The translations under genes were made by a program, and so were the position numbers. The notes beneath the pieces are model-generated. The model did not search any database. It was not told where the DNA came from and saw only the letters and a program-made list of their open reading frames with translations. From a virus: 64,000 bases of DNA. Positions 27,365 to 36,300 of the stretch are shown here, piece by piece. Every line of letters starts with the position of its first letter. The stretch's first letter is position 1. The stretch is taken from positions 62,001-126,000 of the IMG/VR virus record IMGVR_UViG_3300027848_000009, one strand, 5' to 3'.

Positions 27365-27905
27365 AATGGTTCCAACCGAAGAGTTGAACATTCCATCTTG
27401 GAACGCAACACATATTCTTAGACCGGATCTTCTGGTTTTAGCGGAGTCGATGGCCACTGACGGAGCGCTTTCGCCCTTGATCGTTCAGCGTTCTGGCTCG
27501 AACATCATTGATGGCTCTCAACGGCTAAAGTTGATTCTTGGCAACAAGCACCTTTTAGAGATGTTTCCTGAGGTTCCGGTTCTCTGGAAAGATGTTTCAG
27601 ACACAAAGGCCATGGTTATGCACGTCCAACTCAATCGCGGTCGCGGTTCAGTTGTGGCGAAACGATTGTCGGCGATTGTTCGGACCTTGTTTCGCAGCCG
27701 GGCCATGAATGTTGTCGACTTTAAAAATAGTTTTTGCATGAAGGGCGATGAATTGGAACTGCTGCTTGATGGAACAATTCTCAAGCAGCGGAAAGTCGCA
27801 AACCATAGATATTCTCGTGCTTGGGTTCCCGTCGAAGCACCTCCGGGGACGATTGAGTCGGAAGGGTCCTTTAGGGCCGAGGTGCCTCCAAATCAGGACC
27901 GGTAA
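27354..27905 (+). CDS. Second ParB/Srx-domain protein
   Basis: A 183-residue protein with a short ParB/Srx core in the first ~100 residues: LAESMATDGALSPLIV followed by NIIDGSQRLKLI, which matches the G-x-x-R nucleotide-binding box. The C-terminal part is basic then Pro/Glu-rich and unlike the first ParB protein (25313-26098), so the two are not recent duplicates. It overlaps the end of the PAPS-reductase-like gene by 11 nt. Together the ParB, mini-ORF, PAPS and ParB genes make a four-gene unit. Confidence 0.75.
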   Translation: MQIEMVPTEELNIPSWNATHILRPDLLVLAESMATDGALSPLIVQRSGSNIIDGSQRLKLILGNKHLLEMFPEVPVLWKDVSDTKAMVMHVQLNRGRGSVVAKRLSAIVRTLFRSRAMNVVDFKNSFCMKGDELELLLDGTILKQRKVANHRYSRAWVPVEAPPGTIESEGSFRAEVPPNQDR

Positions 27906-27973
27906 AAACCCGACGAAGTCTTTATTGGTGCTACAATTGGCATGTAACAACCACTTTTCGAAAGGGGTGCAAC

Positions 27974-28126
27974 ATGAATCAACCGAAGAAAAGAAGTCGA
28001 GCCTTTAGACGTTCTGGTAAAAAGCGTCGTGTAGCCCGCTCAATTCGTCAGCTTCTAACACGCAAGCTGACACGAGATAAACGGATTCGAGATATCGTCA
28101 AAAAACGTCGTTTGAAGATAGTCTAA
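27974..28126 (+). CDS. 50-residue highly basic protein
   Basis: A short frame with an AAAGGGG ribosome-binding site and an ATG at 27974. Over 40 percent of the residues are Lys or Arg, spread along the whole chain in patterns such as KKRSR, RRSGKKRR and KKRRLK. It lies in the 224-nt gap between the ParB gene and the neck genes. A TACAAT box (27932-27937) lies upstream and may be a promoter. The charge points to nucleic-acid binding: DNA condensation in the capsid, ribosome association, or a decoy. It is not a known family to me. Confidence 0.65.
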   Translation: MNQPKKRSRAFRRSGKKRRVARSIRQLLTRKLTRDKRIRDIVKKRRLKIV

Positions 28127-28129
28127 TTT

Positions 28130-28756
28130 GTGCTCGTTTCAATTTACGATTTGACGACTTATATGGACATCACGTTTTCGCTGCGTCAACAAGATGCGGC
28201 GGAAATGGTGTTGGATGGTCTTCAGAGTGAAATGGAGACCTATCTTCGTCGCCCAATCGAGGCATCCAGTTCTGTAGAGGAGCACACGCTCGACAACAAC
28301 CATGTTGGCGTTCCGATGTCGTCGTTTTTCTACAATACGTCTCTTGGTGCGACGATGTCGCCGATCAGTTATACCCAGCCGCCCACCACCCTCTACCTTG
28401 CGAACACTCCGATTGTTGGCGTTTCTCAAGTTCGGATCAAGCAGAATCTCCAAACTGAGTGGGTTGTAATGGAGAACGAACGTGACTATGTCGTCCGGCG
28501 TTATGGTCTAGATTTATACAGAGGCTGGGCAGATGATCGCGTCGAGATCACCTACAGCGCCGGTCTAGATGGTGAAAATATCAAGGTTTTCAAGTTGATG
28601 ATCTTGCGTGCCGCTACTCGGGAAATGCAAAACATGCATGACGATGTCGTGGGCGTCAAAGATCTCGAACCAAGAAATGTTGCAGTCGCAGAAACTGGCT
28701 TCCTTGACAGAGAACTTATGATCTTGAAGAAGTATCGACGTGTGCGAGTTGGCTGA
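28130..28756 (+). CDS. Head-tail adaptor (connector) protein, putative
   Basis: A 208-residue protein, GTG start, in the first position of the neck module. Its N-terminal helical segment (SIYDLTTYM then QQDAAEMVLDGLQSEMETYLRRPI) resembles gp6/gp15-like connectors, which form a ring under the portal and bring the neck to the head. The central part is beta-rich. It is followed with a one-base overlap by a gpG-like neck protein, which is the usual neck-gene order in myoviruses. No catalytic motif is expected. Confidence 0.65.
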   Translation: MLVSIYDLTTYMDITFSLRQQDAAEMVLDGLQSEMETYLRRPIEASSSVEEHTLDNNHVGVPMSSFFYNTSLGATMSPISYTQPPTTLYLANTPIVGVSQVRIKQNLQTEWVVMENERDYVVRRYGLDLYRGWADDRVEITYSAGLDGENIKVFKLMILRAATREMQNMHDDVVGVKDLEPRNVAVAETGFLDRELMILKKYRRVRVG

Positions 28757-29214
28757 TGGGTAAAATCCACATCGATCTCGATTGGGATCCGACGGACATG
28801 CGAGATCAGGTCACCGACATGGATGACAGATCTGACGAATTCAAACCTATTTTCCGAAAAATGCAGCGATACTTTGAAAACGAATGGTCTGAGAATATAA
28901 TGGCGAACGGCCTAAAAGTCGGTGGGTGGAAACCTCTCGATGCAGAATATGCTGCATGGAAATCTAAGCATGTTCCCGGCGCTCCACCCATGATCAGATC
29001 TGGATCCCTTTTCTCAAGCCTTCGAGACCTTCGCGGAGCCCCAAACGAAATAAACAAAACCTCAGCCACGTTCGGGACAAACATAAAATACGCCAAGTTC
29101 CATCAATACGGTACAACCAAAATGTCGAAGCGTGAAATTGTTTACGAACCAGTCGAGTTCCGCAGAGACTGGGGAGACAAGATCGCTAGATACATCGCGG
29201 ACGGGCAAGTCTAA
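28756..29214 (+). CDS. Phage virion morphogenesis (gpG/tail-completion) protein
   Basis: A 152-residue protein matching the Mu gpG-type virion morphogenesis family: a helical N-terminal part with WKPLDAEYAAWK (residues about 54-66), then PPMIRSGSLFSSL, then ATFGTNIKYAKFHQYGT (about 103-119), and a KREIVY segment that stands where gpG proteins have MPxR. It acts in the neck, joining tail and head. Start and stop overlap the neighbours as TGATG and TAATG, so all neck genes are translationally coupled. Confidence 0.78.
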   Translation: MGKIHIDLDWDPTDMRDQVTDMDDRSDEFKPIFRKMQRYFENEWSENIMANGLKVGGWKPLDAEYAAWKSKHVPGAPPMIRSGSLFSSLRDLRGAPNEINKTSATFGTNIKYAKFHQYGTTKMSKREIVYEPVEFRRDWGDKIARYIADGQV

Positions 29215-29813
29215 TGTTTCTCATGCATGGCGCACATTTCGCCAAATCCTATGTTTCAACATATCTTAATAACGATATTCCGACACGGATCGTCTCCTAT
29301 CGGAACGGATGGAACTTGGATAGCGAACAACTTCCTTCTCCGGAAAAATACCTCACGTACGAGCCGATAGCACTGGATGCGTGGCCAACGATTATCACGG
29401 TCGCAATCTCAATGTCTGGGATGGAGAGGGACGGCTGGTATAAAGGCAACCCTGAGTATCGGGTCAAATACAGTATGCGTACATACGTATGGGTGCGTGA
29501 CGAGGGCTCCGATGCAGCAACAATGATGCGCGACAGGTTGACGACAGTTGTTCGTTCTGCTCTTCTTGATCGCCCGTGCTTGAAGGCCACCGATCCTAGA
29601 GAAACTTTCATGGCGTTGATTGACGAGGGAACCTTGCGGGAGGAGTACTCGGACCTCACGCTCCTGAAGGGTGACAGGGTTCTCGCTGGGGCGTATCTTT
29701 CTTACGATCTTGAAATCAATGAGATCGTTGCTCGCGAGGACGTTGGGACCGTCTCCGAATTCCAGTTGATGGAAGTTGTTGCTGGCCCGACTGGGGGGGC
29801 GTTTGATTTATGA
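29214..29813 (+). CDS. Putative tail terminator / neck protein
   Basis: A 199-residue alpha/beta protein without a definitive motif. It follows the gpG-like neck gene and precedes two small genes and the tail sheath, which is the usual site for a tail terminator that caps the tube and binds the neck. The internal part around residues 70-135 (RTYVWVRDEGSD, then ATMMRDRLTTVVRSAL) has the strand-helix pattern of gpU-like proteins. Assignment is mainly by synteny. Confidence 0.5.
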   Translation: MFLMHGAHFAKSYVSTYLNNDIPTRIVSYRNGWNLDSEQLPSPEKYLTYEPIALDAWPTIITVAISMSGMERDGWYKGNPEYRVKYSMRTYVWVRDEGSDAATMMRDRLTTVVRSALLDRPCLKATDPRETFMALIDEGTLREEYSDLTLLKGDRVLAGAYLSYDLEINEIVAREDVGTVSEFQLMEVVAGPTGGAFDL

Positions 29814-30067
29814 GTGACTGTTCGTGCATCAAGTTGATGAATGGGCTTTCTGACGTGTTTGGCTTCGATCACGCACGACAGAATTGTTTCGTCATCGCAA
29901 ATTCAAGTCAAAACCCTGTTGAACTCTGCGGCGGTGGCCATAGCGCCGCACCCGGTGACATTTGGCTGATTTTTAAAGACGACTACGTATCTGGGGTTTC
30001 GAGTTCGAACTCGAAGGTGAAGGTTTTAGCAAAATTTGGCGCAAAATCCCAATTGCTCAAGTCCTAG
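29810..30067 (+). CDS. Unknown small protein in neck/tail module
   Basis: An 85-residue protein whose start overlaps the tail-terminator stop as ATGA. It has four Cys residues, three in the first third and one in a CGGGH segment near residue 40. No signal peptide or membrane segment is visible. It is beta-rich in the C-terminal half and may be a small virion protein, but no family is recognised. Confidence 0.55.
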   Translation: MSDCSCIKLMNGLSDVFGFDHARQNCFVIANSSQNPVELCGGGHSAAPGDIWLIFKDDYVSGVSSSNSKVKVLAKFGAKSQLLKS

Positions 30068-30072
30068 TACGG

Positions 30073-30078
30073 TACAAT
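30073..30078 (+). promoter_or_regulatory. TACAAT box, leaderless-type promoter
   Basis: TACAAT stands exactly six bases before the ATG at 30085 and the gene has no Shine-Dalgarno, the geometry of an actinobacterial leaderless promoter. The wider sequence TACAATAAATAG recurs identically on the minus strand at 59978-59989 and with one change at 45807-45818. Confidence 0.5.
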
Positions 30079-30084
30079 AAATAG

Positions 30085-30432
30085 ATGGCGAAAAATATTT
30101 TCAAACAGGTCTCTAAAGCTGAGTGCCTTGCAGCAGCAGCAGAGGGAAATATTGGTATCTGCAATTTGACGTCACAAAAAGTCGAAATCGACGATGAAGG
30201 CCATTTCGTCGAGGCGCGAGGTCACGCAATCGTTGGCAAAACGAACCCGATGATTGAAGTTCTTTCCGCTAGGGGAACCATCGCAGTCAACGAAAAGAAG
30301 GCCGAGGATTCGAAAAAAGTCTTCAAGTCTTCCAAGCGGACTGATACAAAGGAATTGGAAGTAGAAAGTGCGGTTGAAGACGATCCCGCAATTTCCGAGG
30401 AAGAAGTATCGTCAAAGATCGATAACGTCTGA
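30085..30432 (+). CDS. Unknown protein upstream of tail sheath
   Basis: A 115-residue acidic protein with a folded-looking N-terminal half (about residues 1-70, beta-rich, with GNIGICNLTSQKVEI) and a charged, probably disordered C-terminal tail rich in Lys, Glu and Ser. Small proteins of this kind are frequent immediately before the sheath in contractile phages, but I know no function. It lacks a ribosome-binding site and appears to be expressed from the TACAAT box six bases before its ATG. Confidence 0.55.
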   Translation: MAKNIFKQVSKAECLAAAAEGNIGICNLTSQKVEIDDEGHFVEARGHAIVGKTNPMIEVLSARGTIAVNEKKAEDSKKVFKSSKRTDTKELEVESAVEDDPAISEEEVSSKIDNV

Positions 30433-30517
30433 TAATCTATAAGTGACAGTTCAGTTTCAGAGCATAAAGTTCTGAAACTTAAATCAGTCGCCAGCAAACG
30501 GAAGAAAAGGAAGCCCT

Positions 30518-31993
30518 ATGCCGGGAGTCGTAATCAGCACAGCAGTCCGCACGGGTCCCGCCGGGAACACCGTTCGGGAAACATCGCAGGCCTTCTTCGT
30601 CGGCTTGTCCGATCGTGGATCCTCGACGCGGGCGGTGAAAGTAACCAGCACCGAGGAATTTCAGAACGTCTATGGCGGATATGTCAGTTATGCATATCTC
30701 CATGACACTGTTCAGACTTTCTTCGAAGAGGGCGGAACACAGTGCTACATCGGTCGCGCTGTCGGCCCTGGTGCCACTACCGGCTTCCTGACGCTCGAAG
30801 ACGACGCGCAGACAGATTCCCTCACCATCACCGCAAATGGTGCTGGTGCATGGAGCGCCAATGTCAGGGTGGCCGTCATCGCTGGCCTCGCCGCTGGATC
30901 CCGTCAGCTTCAGTTGACCTACGCCAACGTCATCATCTTCAACACTGGCGATATTCTCACCGTTGCGGAAATGGCCGGAAAGATCAACCGAGACACGACC
31001 GCGTCCCACTACATCACAGCAGAAGTCGTCGGTGCAAACCTTCCCGCAATTCTCACGGCCACGGCGATTTCGACCGGCGATGATGATCGCGCGAATGTGA
31101 CACACGCCGAGTACAACAGCGCGCTCACGCTTTTCCTTGACTCATACGGCGCTGGCGTTGTAGCCAACCCTGAGAGCACGGTCGATCAGGTCAAGGCCGG
31201 ATTGATTACGCACGCGAATTCATACAACCGAATCTGCTACATCCACCTCCCGGCCGGAACGCCGGTCGCGGACGACGGGGCAGACAATGTCGCAGATGTG
31301 GCGCGTTCGCTGACGGCTTCGACGGAAAACGCCGAGCATGCTCAGCTGATTTTCCCTTGGGTATACAAGCCGACAGACATCGCTGGCGTCAACCGTATGA
31401 TCCCGCCGGTCGGCTATGCCGCCGGTTGTCGGTCACGGGCACACAACCAGATTGGTGCCCAGCAGGCCGGTGCAGGAATCATTTCAAGCGCCCGCTACAT
31501 CAACGGACTTGAGTATGACCTCGACAAGGCGAATGGCGATCGACTCGATAGCGCAAACGTTGTCGCTATCCGCCGAATCAACAATGCGATTCGCATCTAC
31601 GGGGCTCGCACACTGTCTTCCGACACGTCGAACTTCCGGTACATCACCGGACAAGACTTGGTCAACCATGTGGTCGTTGAGGCCAACCGTTCGCTTGAGG
31701 ATCTCCTGTTCAGTGTGATCGACGGGCGGAACAACATTTTTGCCAGCGTCGAAGCCAAGATGATCGCAATTCTTGAGCCTCTTCGTCTCGCTGGAGCACT
31801 GTATGAGGCGTTCGACCTCTACGGGAAGCGGATCGACTACGGATACACCGTCAAGTGTGACAAATCCCTGAACCCAGTCACCCAGTTGGCTGATGGTCTC
31901 GTTAAAGCTAAGGTCGGAATCCGCGTGTCAAGCGTCGGAGACAAGATCGAGGTCGACATCGTCAAGAGCAACTTGACGGCGTCGGTCGTCTAA
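30518..31993 (+). CDS. Contractile tail sheath protein
   Basis: A 491-residue tail sheath subunit, the contractile outer tube of myoviruses. The N-terminal PGVVISTAVRTGP region, the LSDRGSSTRAVKVTSTEEF start of domain III, and the C-terminal core with FRYITGQDLVNHVVVEANRS, the I-x-D-G-R-N-x-I segment and the final YGYTVKCDKSLNP region are all typical of the family. It is followed after 15 nt by the tube gene. This gene establishes the phage as contractile-tailed. It has a ribosome-binding site (AGGAAG). Confidence 0.93.
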   Translation: MPGVVISTAVRTGPAGNTVRETSQAFFVGLSDRGSSTRAVKVTSTEEFQNVYGGYVSYAYLHDTVQTFFEEGGTQCYIGRAVGPGATTGFLTLEDDAQTDSLTITANGAGAWSANVRVAVIAGLAAGSRQLQLTYANVIIFNTGDILTVAEMAGKINRDTTASHYITAEVVGANLPAILTATAISTGDDDRANVTHAEYNSALTLFLDSYGAGVVANPESTVDQVKAGLITHANSYNRICYIHLPAGTPVADDGADNVADVARSLTASTENAEHAQLIFPWVYKPTDIAGVNRMIPPVGYAAGCRSRAHNQIGAQQAGAGIISSARYINGLEYDLDKANGDRLDSANVVAIRRINNAIRIYGARTLSSDTSNFRYITGQDLVNHVVVEANRSLEDLLFSVIDGRNNIFASVEAKMIAILEPLRLAGALYEAFDLYGKRIDYGYTVKCDKSLNPVTQLADGLVKAKVGIRVSSVGDKIEVDIVKSNLTASVV

Positions 31994-32008
31994 TCGGAGG
32001 AATAACAA

Positions 32009-32473
32009 ATGTCTAAGACTTCACAGCGACAGATTCTCGCCGACATCGCGCCGGTGGACAGCAATCATCCCAAGTGGGAGGGCTTCCGCTTCGCTCAAGT
32101 TTCGGGTGGAGAGATCACCGCTTCAGTTGAGAAGATCTATGAGGGGGGTGCGAAGTTCCCATCCGTGCTTTGCGCGCCTTTCGAGATTGGTGACATCACG
32201 CTGACGGCTCACTTCGACGACGATTACACTGAGAGCGACGGAGCCAGCGGAATTGCCAGAAAGTTGGCTTCGCTCCGCCCTCTCGTTGGTCAGGCGTACT
32301 ACAACGTCAACATCAAGACGTACGACTGCGACATCGAGGTGCTTGGCACCGACCGGGTGTACACCAGCGCCCTGCTTGTTGGGCTCACCGAGCCAGAAGG
32401 TGACTCGTCCTCTGGGGCGCCAGCGACATTCGCGCTGACGTTTGCAATCCAGAGCGTCAACTCCACCACCTGA
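32009..32473 (+). CDS. Tail tube protein
   Basis: A 154-residue beta-rich protein directly after the sheath gene, preceded by GGAGG. Size, position and beta-barrel-like strand pattern (EIGDITLTAHFDDDY, then VYTSALLVGLTEPEGD near the C-terminus) fit the inner tail tube subunit of contractile tails. A strong terminator follows at 32506-32546, closing the sheath-tube unit, as expected for genes expressed at high level. Confidence 0.85.
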   Translation: MSKTSQRQILADIAPVDSNHPKWEGFRFAQVSGGEITASVEKIYEGGAKFPSVLCAPFEIGDITLTAHFDDDYTESDGASGIARKLASLRPLVGQAYYNVNIKTYDCDIEVLGTDRVYTSALLVGLTEPEGDSSSGAPATFALTFAIQSVNSTT

Positions 32474-32505
32474 TTTATCCGCGTCTGGCTTCGGCCTAGC
32501 ACTTT

Positions 32506-32546
32506 AGAGACCCTTTTCCTTCGCTGGAGAGGGGTCTCTTTATTTT
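32506..32546 (+). terminator. Rho-independent terminator after tail tube
   Basis: A 14-bp stem (AGAGACCC pairing with GGGTCTCT, extended inward by six more pairs with two G-U wobbles) closes a 6-nt loop and is followed by TTATTTT. It is the strongest terminator seen in the window and separates the sheath-tube genes from the tail chaperones. Confidence 0.85.
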
Positions 32547-32580
32547 ATGAGGAGTTCCGTTCGGGGTAACTCCGATGTGC

Positions 32581-32586
32581 TAATTT
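32581..32586 (+). promoter_or_regulatory. TAATTT box, leaderless-type promoter for tail chaperone
   Basis: TAATTT lies exactly six bases before the ATG at 32593. The gene has no Shine-Dalgarno and a strong terminator lies just upstream, so a new start of transcription is required here. The geometry equals that of four other genes in the window. Confidence 0.5.
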
Positions 32587-32592
32587 TTCAGC

Positions 32593-33111
32593 ATGACCGA
32601 AAGCCTTTACATCGAAGAAAATGAGCCCTCCGCTGAGCCCGCAAAGGCCTCAAAAGCGAAGGCTTCCATCGTTTCCCCTCTCTCCCGTTTGAAGGAAACC
32701 ATTTCAAAGAAGGTGGAGCGATCAGTGATCCACCTTGAGGTGCCGGACCGCAAGGGGGTTTACCTCATTATCAGCCCCAACGTAGCGCAGAATCAGATGA
32801 AGAGCTGGCGGCGCAACGCTGGCGAAGATTCCAAAAAGGGCATGGATCCAACGAAGTTTGCCGCTTACGTCGTTGGCCATACGACCACCGGAATCATTAT
32901 GGATGGCGAGGAAGTGTTTGATGCGGACGGCAATTCTCTGAACTTTGCATCCAAAGACGTTTTGGAGTCGACGGACACAACGAGGCCTGTACCTGACGCC
33001 GTTTTGGCATTTTTCAATCTTGACCCACACGTCGAGCAGGGTGCTCTAGCGATTCTGGAGGCAGCTGGCTACGGTGACACCGTTGAAGCGGTGGACCCTA
33101 CGAAGGACTGA
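32593..33111 (+). CDS. Tail assembly chaperone (gpG-type)
   Basis: A 172-residue acidic protein between the tube and tape measure genes, the standard position of the tail assembly chaperone. Its first ~35 residues are Ala/Lys/Ser-rich; the rest is helical and ends VEAVDPTKD. A second frame (-1) overlaps its end and runs towards the tape measure gene, as in the lambda G/GT arrangement, so a programmed frameshift product is likely. The protein would coat the tape measure during tail assembly. Confidence 0.75.
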   Translation: MTESLYIEENEPSAEPAKASKAKASIVSPLSRLKETISKKVERSVIHLEVPDRKGVYLIISPNVAQNQMKSWRRNAGEDSKKGMDPTKFAAYVVGHTTTGIIMDGEEVFDADGNSLNFASKDVLESTDTTRPVPDAVLAFFNLDPHVEQGALAILEAAGYGDTVEAVDPTKD

Positions 33112-33296
33112 TTGACGATTTAGCCGATGATGGCTACGTAATCAGTGCTGCGCGACTAGCGGAATTGTGGGGAACTAGCCCTATCGACTTGTTATCTGTA
33201 GATGATGACGAATGGTTGGTACTTATGGCATGTGCTAAAGTGGTAGAGCGCGATCGTGAAGAATCGGAGCGTAAGCGCAAGCATAATAATCGCTAA
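33099..33296 (+). CDS. Frameshifted C-terminal part of tail assembly chaperone (gpGT-type)
   Basis: The -1 frame relative to the chaperone opens at 33087 and runs about 65 codons to TAA at 33294-33296. It reads as a protein (GYVISAARLAELW, then IDLLSVDDDEWLVLM, ending in a basic RKRKHNNR tail) and has no ATG near its beginning. The overlap is only 33087-33111. A slip of the Pro codon CCT back to CCC at 33096-33099 is the simplest path. There is no classic X-XXY-YYZ heptamer, so the site is inferred. Confidence 0.6.
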   Translation, partial: YEGLIDDLADDGYVISAARLAELWGTSPIDLLSVDDDEWLVLMACAKVVERDREESERKRKHNNR

Positions 33297-33313
33297 CCTG
33301 AGGGTTGAGACCT

Positions 33314-36300
33314 ATGGCTGATGCAAGTCTAGTAATCAAGATTAGTGCGACTGGTGAACGCAACCTCAAGTCGATCCGTAGAGACCTTGACAGGATTAGC
33401 GCCTCCGCTGTAACTACTTCTGCAGCCCTGCAGGCTTTCGCCCGGAGTTACAACGACGCTTGGGACAAACACCTCAAGAACGTCGAAAAGAACTTCACAC
33501 GGCACTTCGACGACCTCGATCGGATGGTCTCAATGGCCGGTGGCACGCTGCTGAAAGGGCTCGGCTTGGCGCTCAAGGCAACCGCTGCCGAGTTTGTCCT
33601 AATGGGCGCATCAATGCTTGGTGTTCACGCACTGTTTGCTACCGGCAACTGGTTGATGAAGGGTTACCGGGGGGCAATGGCCCTGTTGGCTGGAGCGGCA
33701 GCGTCGACTGCCGTGGCTCTTGCTTCTGTGGCGGCCGCAATCCGCGAACAGAGCGCCGCAATGTACGCTTACAAGGCGACCGGATACAAGCAGTTTGGAG
33801 ACAACCTGAATCGCGTCCGTGTAGTTATGCGCGGTCTAGAAACAGATACCCGTTTCGCTTCCGTTGGGGTGGAGAACTTAAACGCAGCGTACGCAGCAGT
33901 CTCCCAGAGGTCGACGTTCACGGCAGGTTCTCAGGGCCTACTGAGTGGTCTTATGGACTTTGCTTCAGCAGGTCAGCCATTAGAGCAAGGGGTCAAGGCC
34001 GCTGGCCAATTGATCGGCATTCTCCAAGATCCAAAAGCATCGTTTAGCGAGATAACCAAATCCGCTGAAGCGCTTGGTCCAGCCATGCAGAAGGCGATGA
34101 AGGAAGCTGAGAAGCAAGGCATCAACACCGCAACTGAACTGAAGAAAGCAATCAACGACGGCACGCTCGTTTCGATGGGTGGCGTTGAAGGCCAGTTCGA
34201 TGCAGTAAACGGAACTCTCGTGAGCATCATGAAGGGCGGCTTCAACCAAATTCGCTCAATGTTTGCTGATATGGGTCAACCTTTCCTCAAGCCGTTGAAG
34301 GAGGCTGCTGACGAGATCCTTGTCATCTTCAAGCGCACGTTCATGCGGCTACGGGGTGACCTTGGCAAGTTCGGCACGGGATCGTTTATCACCTCGCTTG
34401 TGAGTATGTCCGAGAAACTCGAAAATGTGTTCGTGAAGTTGATCCGTGATTACTTGCCTCAGGTTATCGGAATGTTCGGCAGGTGGTCCGATAAGTGGGA
34501 TTCTTTCACAAATGGATGGAACAGGCTTCTCGACGGGATGCGGCCACTTATAGATGGGGCGAAAGTTCTTGAAGGTGTTCTAAAGAACATCTTCGGTCCT
34601 GTCTGGACCCAAATTAAAGAAAAGTTTGGCTCTTTCAACGACCAGCTTAAGGAGAACGAACCTCAACTTTTATCATTCGGTACTGCTCTGGGTGACATGC
34701 TTGTCTCCTTTAGCAAAGTGACCGACAAGATGCGCGAGCTTTTCTTCACGGCGCTTCCATTCATCACCAAAATGCTTGAAGGCGTCAAGCAGATCACGGA
34801 TCTCCTCGGCACGATGCTCGGTTCTATGGGGAAAATTTTTGGTGGTAAGGGTGACGGTTTTGGTGCTTTTGGAATGTTGATGGGCCTCGGCCTTATCGGC
34901 CGTTCAATGAAAAACACTAAAGGCGGATTTGTTCAGAAATCGATGGTTTCGAGCATGAACGTTCAAGCAAATCAAGTTACCGTCACGGGCGCAACTGCAG
35001 GTGGGCAAATGTATCCGGGTGCAGCAACATCTCAGCAAGCGTTTAATACACCCTATGGTCCGGGTCGCACTGTTGGCGGGCTGGGTGGTGGTGCTGGATC
35101 TGGATTTTTGTCCGCAAGAAATGGTCCGACATCTAATTATTACCCACCCGGATCTTTAGGTGGACCTATTAGTCACCGCGCTGGAGTGGCTCAGGGTATG
35201 TCCTCGGGGCAAGTTGCTGCCTATAACAAAGGTACCCGTGCGGCAGCGGCGGCACAGGCTCCGATGACCTCTTCCGGCATGACGGGTTTGCCAAGCCGAT
35301 TGCAACAGTTCAGTGGCTCTAGAGGCCCCCGGGCCATGCGCAACAACTCTAAAATGTACGGCAATTTTAGTAAATACAATAACTCTGCAAGTGGAAAAAT
35401 GGGAACGATGGTTGGTCTCGGCCTGCTCAGTTCCGTAATGCCGGAAGAGACACAAGGCGCAATGTCCTTAGGGGCCAGTCTTGCAGTGATCAATCCTGCC
35501 CTCGGTCTTGGCGTTGCAGGCATCGGTACCGCCATGACTTCAAAGAATGCAGCTGTCGGCGTCGGCGGCGGTGTTGTTGGTGGAGCAGCATTGGGGATGA
35601 TGGTCGCTGGCCCTGTGGGTGCTGCTGTTGGTGGAATTCTTGGTGGAGTACTCGGCGGGATTAAGGCCAACAGCAACAAGCACAATGCTATGAGGGAAGA
35701 GGCTCGCGAACAGGGTCGTAGCGCAAGTAAGCAAATTCTTGAAGGGCTGATGACGGGTATAAGCGATGCGTCTAAAAACGACGACATCAAAGCGTTCACA
35801 TCGGAAAATTTGGGCGAGACGCTCGGTTTGAATCTGCTGGATGATGCGGTGAAGGATTCGTTCGACTTCCAGAAGCAGAATGGTTTGAGATCGCATGAGC
35901 AGCGTCAGGCTCTTGTTGAAAAACTTTACGCGCAACGCGACGTTCTCGGATTCGAGATGTCTGAAGAAGAAAAGAAAAAAGCACTTGAGAAGCCAAACGA
36001 ATTTTTGGAAACGATCAATAAAGAGTTGGCTCCGACGTTTGAAGCGGCAACTGAAATCACCAACAAATTCGAGTCACGAATGGACTTGTTCACGTCTTCT
36101 CTTCGCATGACAGAAGAGGAAGTGATGAGGCTTGCTCAGACCACTGGCGTGAACCTTTACGATGCCGCACAAAATACCGGAGACATGATAAAGCAACTTG
36201 CTGACGGGCTGATTACTTCAAAAGAAAAGATGGATCAAGCGATGGCAGATATCGGCGCCAGAGGGATGTCGAAGCTATCTGTAGAGAAGAGGCGCCTTGA

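Noticed and set aside
27932-27937. TACAAT as a promoter for the small basic protein
   Set aside because: It is 36 nt before the ATG, lacks a -35 box and does not continue as TAAATAG; mentioned only as possible.
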